Assembly (NCBI GenBank): GCA_039704465.1
Contig: JASFAU010000008.1
Coordinates: forward strand, 744,001-808,000
Length of the DNA: 64,000 bases
Direction of reading: 5' to 3'
Source of the DNA: Plasmodiophora brassicae
Lineage: Eukaryota > Endomyxa > Phytomyxea > Plasmodiophorida > Plasmodiophoridae
Below, one piece after another: positions 63,281-64,000 of the stretch (its first letter is position 1; each line of letters begins with the position of its first letter). The position numbers were made by a program, and so were the translations under genes. The notes beneath the pieces are model-generated. The model saw only the letters and a list, made by a program, of their open reading frames with translations, did no database searches and was not told the origin of the DNA.

Positions 63281-63438
63281 GGAGCCAGTCTCACTCGACG
63301 GTCAGCTGTTTGACCTAGCGGGCTCATTCTTTCCGTCAGGAACAATAGACTTAACAATTACGCCAGAACAAATGCAACCGCCAGCCGCGGGTGGAGGATG
63401 GAGCCGGTCTCCCGGTCTCGCTCGACGGGCAGCTGTTT
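63281..63438 (+). repeat. imperfect direct repeat pair
   Basis: GGAGCCAGTCTCACTCGACG through GTCAGCTGTTTG (about 63281-63313) recurs as GGAGCCGGTCTC..CTCGACG through GGCAGCTGTTTG (about 63399-63438), 118 bp apart. Both copies precede the 3' flank of the Ulp1-like gene and may be part of its repeat unit. Confidence 0.5.
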
Positions 63439-63522
63439 GTCAACGGCGACTAACGCAGATCTTCACTGGTGCTCATTCGCTATATCATGAACAATAAACT
63501 TTAAGGCGGTGTTGCAACTTTA

Positions 63523-64000
63523 CTATTTGTTATCGAGGTAGAAATCGGCGTGCAAAAACCAGTACATCCAGCGCAACCTCATGACGTCCATGCACGACGA
63601 CTTGAACGTTACCGGAAGGCTTCTGGCAAGAGCTTCCGCCATTGTCAAAACAAGCATGCCGCAATTGCAATCGTCCAATTGGCGCGGTCCCGCCAAGACT
63701 CTCGTCTCGAAAGGCTTGGCAGGAAACGCCGAAGTCGCCCAGGGCATGATGGCATTGGTCGCGATGGATCGCAGACGAGCGGTGTAGGTTGGATCGCAAA
63801 GACTGTCGTACAGGTACACCAGCCCCAAGGCAGCGTCGACGACGACCAGACACCAATGCACATTGAAGAACTAGGTACCATGAAACCAGCAGTGAGCAAA
63901 ACCCGTAAGTCAACAGCAGAATGGATTGGACTTACGTTGACTGGACAAAGGAACATCGTTGCGCTCGAGTCACATTCGGCGATGACTCCCCACCTGCCGT
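63523..64000 (-). CDS. Ulp1-like (C48) cysteine protease, partial at window edge
   Basis: C-terminal part of a SUMO-protease-fold peptidase. The gene enters from beyond 64000 on the minus strand. An intron (GTAAGT donor near 63934, ACCTAG acceptor) joins TMFLCPVN to FFNVHWCLVVVD. The catalytic His is in VHWCLVVVD, Asp in LVYLYDSL, the oxyanion Gln in GPRQLDD and Cys in DCNCGMLVLTMAEAL, so all four residues are present. It ends DFYLDNK at 63523. The order HW..VVD, YDS, Q..DC.CG is the Ulp1 pattern. A decayed copy of the same sequence lies at 8808-8965, so the gene is probably carried by a dispersed mobile element. Confidence 0.85.

Noticed and set aside
1..64000. CRISPR array, prokaryotic operon or viral genome segment
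   Set aside because: No regularly spaced long direct repeats, no Shine-Dalgarno-led gene strings, and pervasive spliceosomal introns with eukaryote-specific genes. The IS630 and retropepsin matches are eukaryotic mobile-element types.

Overview
The window is nuclear DNA from a compact, GC-rich eukaryotic genome. Genes lie a few hundred bases apart on both strands. Most are broken by short introns that I could place by frame and GT..AG ends at about 45-65 nt. The gene content points to a flagellate, parasitic protist: a ciliary TMEM218 homologue, several ankyrin-repeat proteins (two with signal peptides), a Zn2Cys6 regulator, a GPCR-like protein and eukaryotic transposon genes. A plasmodiophorid (Rhizaria, such as Plasmodiophora brassicae) fits best. 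This is an inference from architecture and composition, not from a database match. I see no prokaryotic operon, CRISPR array or virus.

Layout. 0.3-8.4 kb: coiled-coil protein (-), DGAT2-type acyltransferase (+), glutamine-rich hypothetical (+), PH/GRAM-like membrane protein (-), unknown (-), FYVE protein (+). 8.7-12.1 kb: decayed Ulp1-protease relic, RapZ C-terminal-domain protein (-) and poorly resolved hypotheticals. 12.2-24.7 kb: large secreted ankyrin protein (+), tandem Zn2Cys6 protein (-), SERINC (-), EDC4/Ge-1 (-), F-box-like protein (-), RAP-domain protein (+). 24.7-31.3 kb: NOP9 (-), ATP synthase delta (-), mitochondrial bL9 (-), TMEM218 (-), LTO1 (+), tRNA-Arg(CCT). 31.6-36.6 kb: two tandemly duplicated ankyrin genes. 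37.3-50.4 kb: DPH3 (+), FANCJ/BRIP1-like helicase (+), glucosidase II alpha (-), METTL9 (-), oligoribonuclease REXO2 (-) head-to-head with a membrane protein (+), and a PDK/BCKDK-type mitochondrial kinase (-). 50.5-57.0 kb: 7TM receptor-like protein (-), retropepsin fragment, zinc-ribbon protein (+), membrane-anchored unknown (+), HIG1-domain protein (+). 57.5-64 kb: intron-containing IS630/DDE_3 transposase (+) convergent with an unknown ORF (-), tRNA-Leu(CAG) (-), secreted ankyrin protein (-), a CCCGCGGG palindrome array and a partial Ulp1-like protease gene (-).

Most recognisable genes are housekeeping. They cover mitochondrial translation and energy (bL9, F1 delta, HIG1, BCKDK/PDK, RAP protein, REXO2), ribosome and translation maturation (NOP9, LTO1, DPH3, EDC4), membrane and lipid functions (DGAT2, SERINC, FYVE) and genome maintenance (FANCJ). 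Between them sit accessory islands: ankyrin genes, transposase and Ulp1/retropepsin remnants. Coordinates of spliced genes run from start to stop and include introns.
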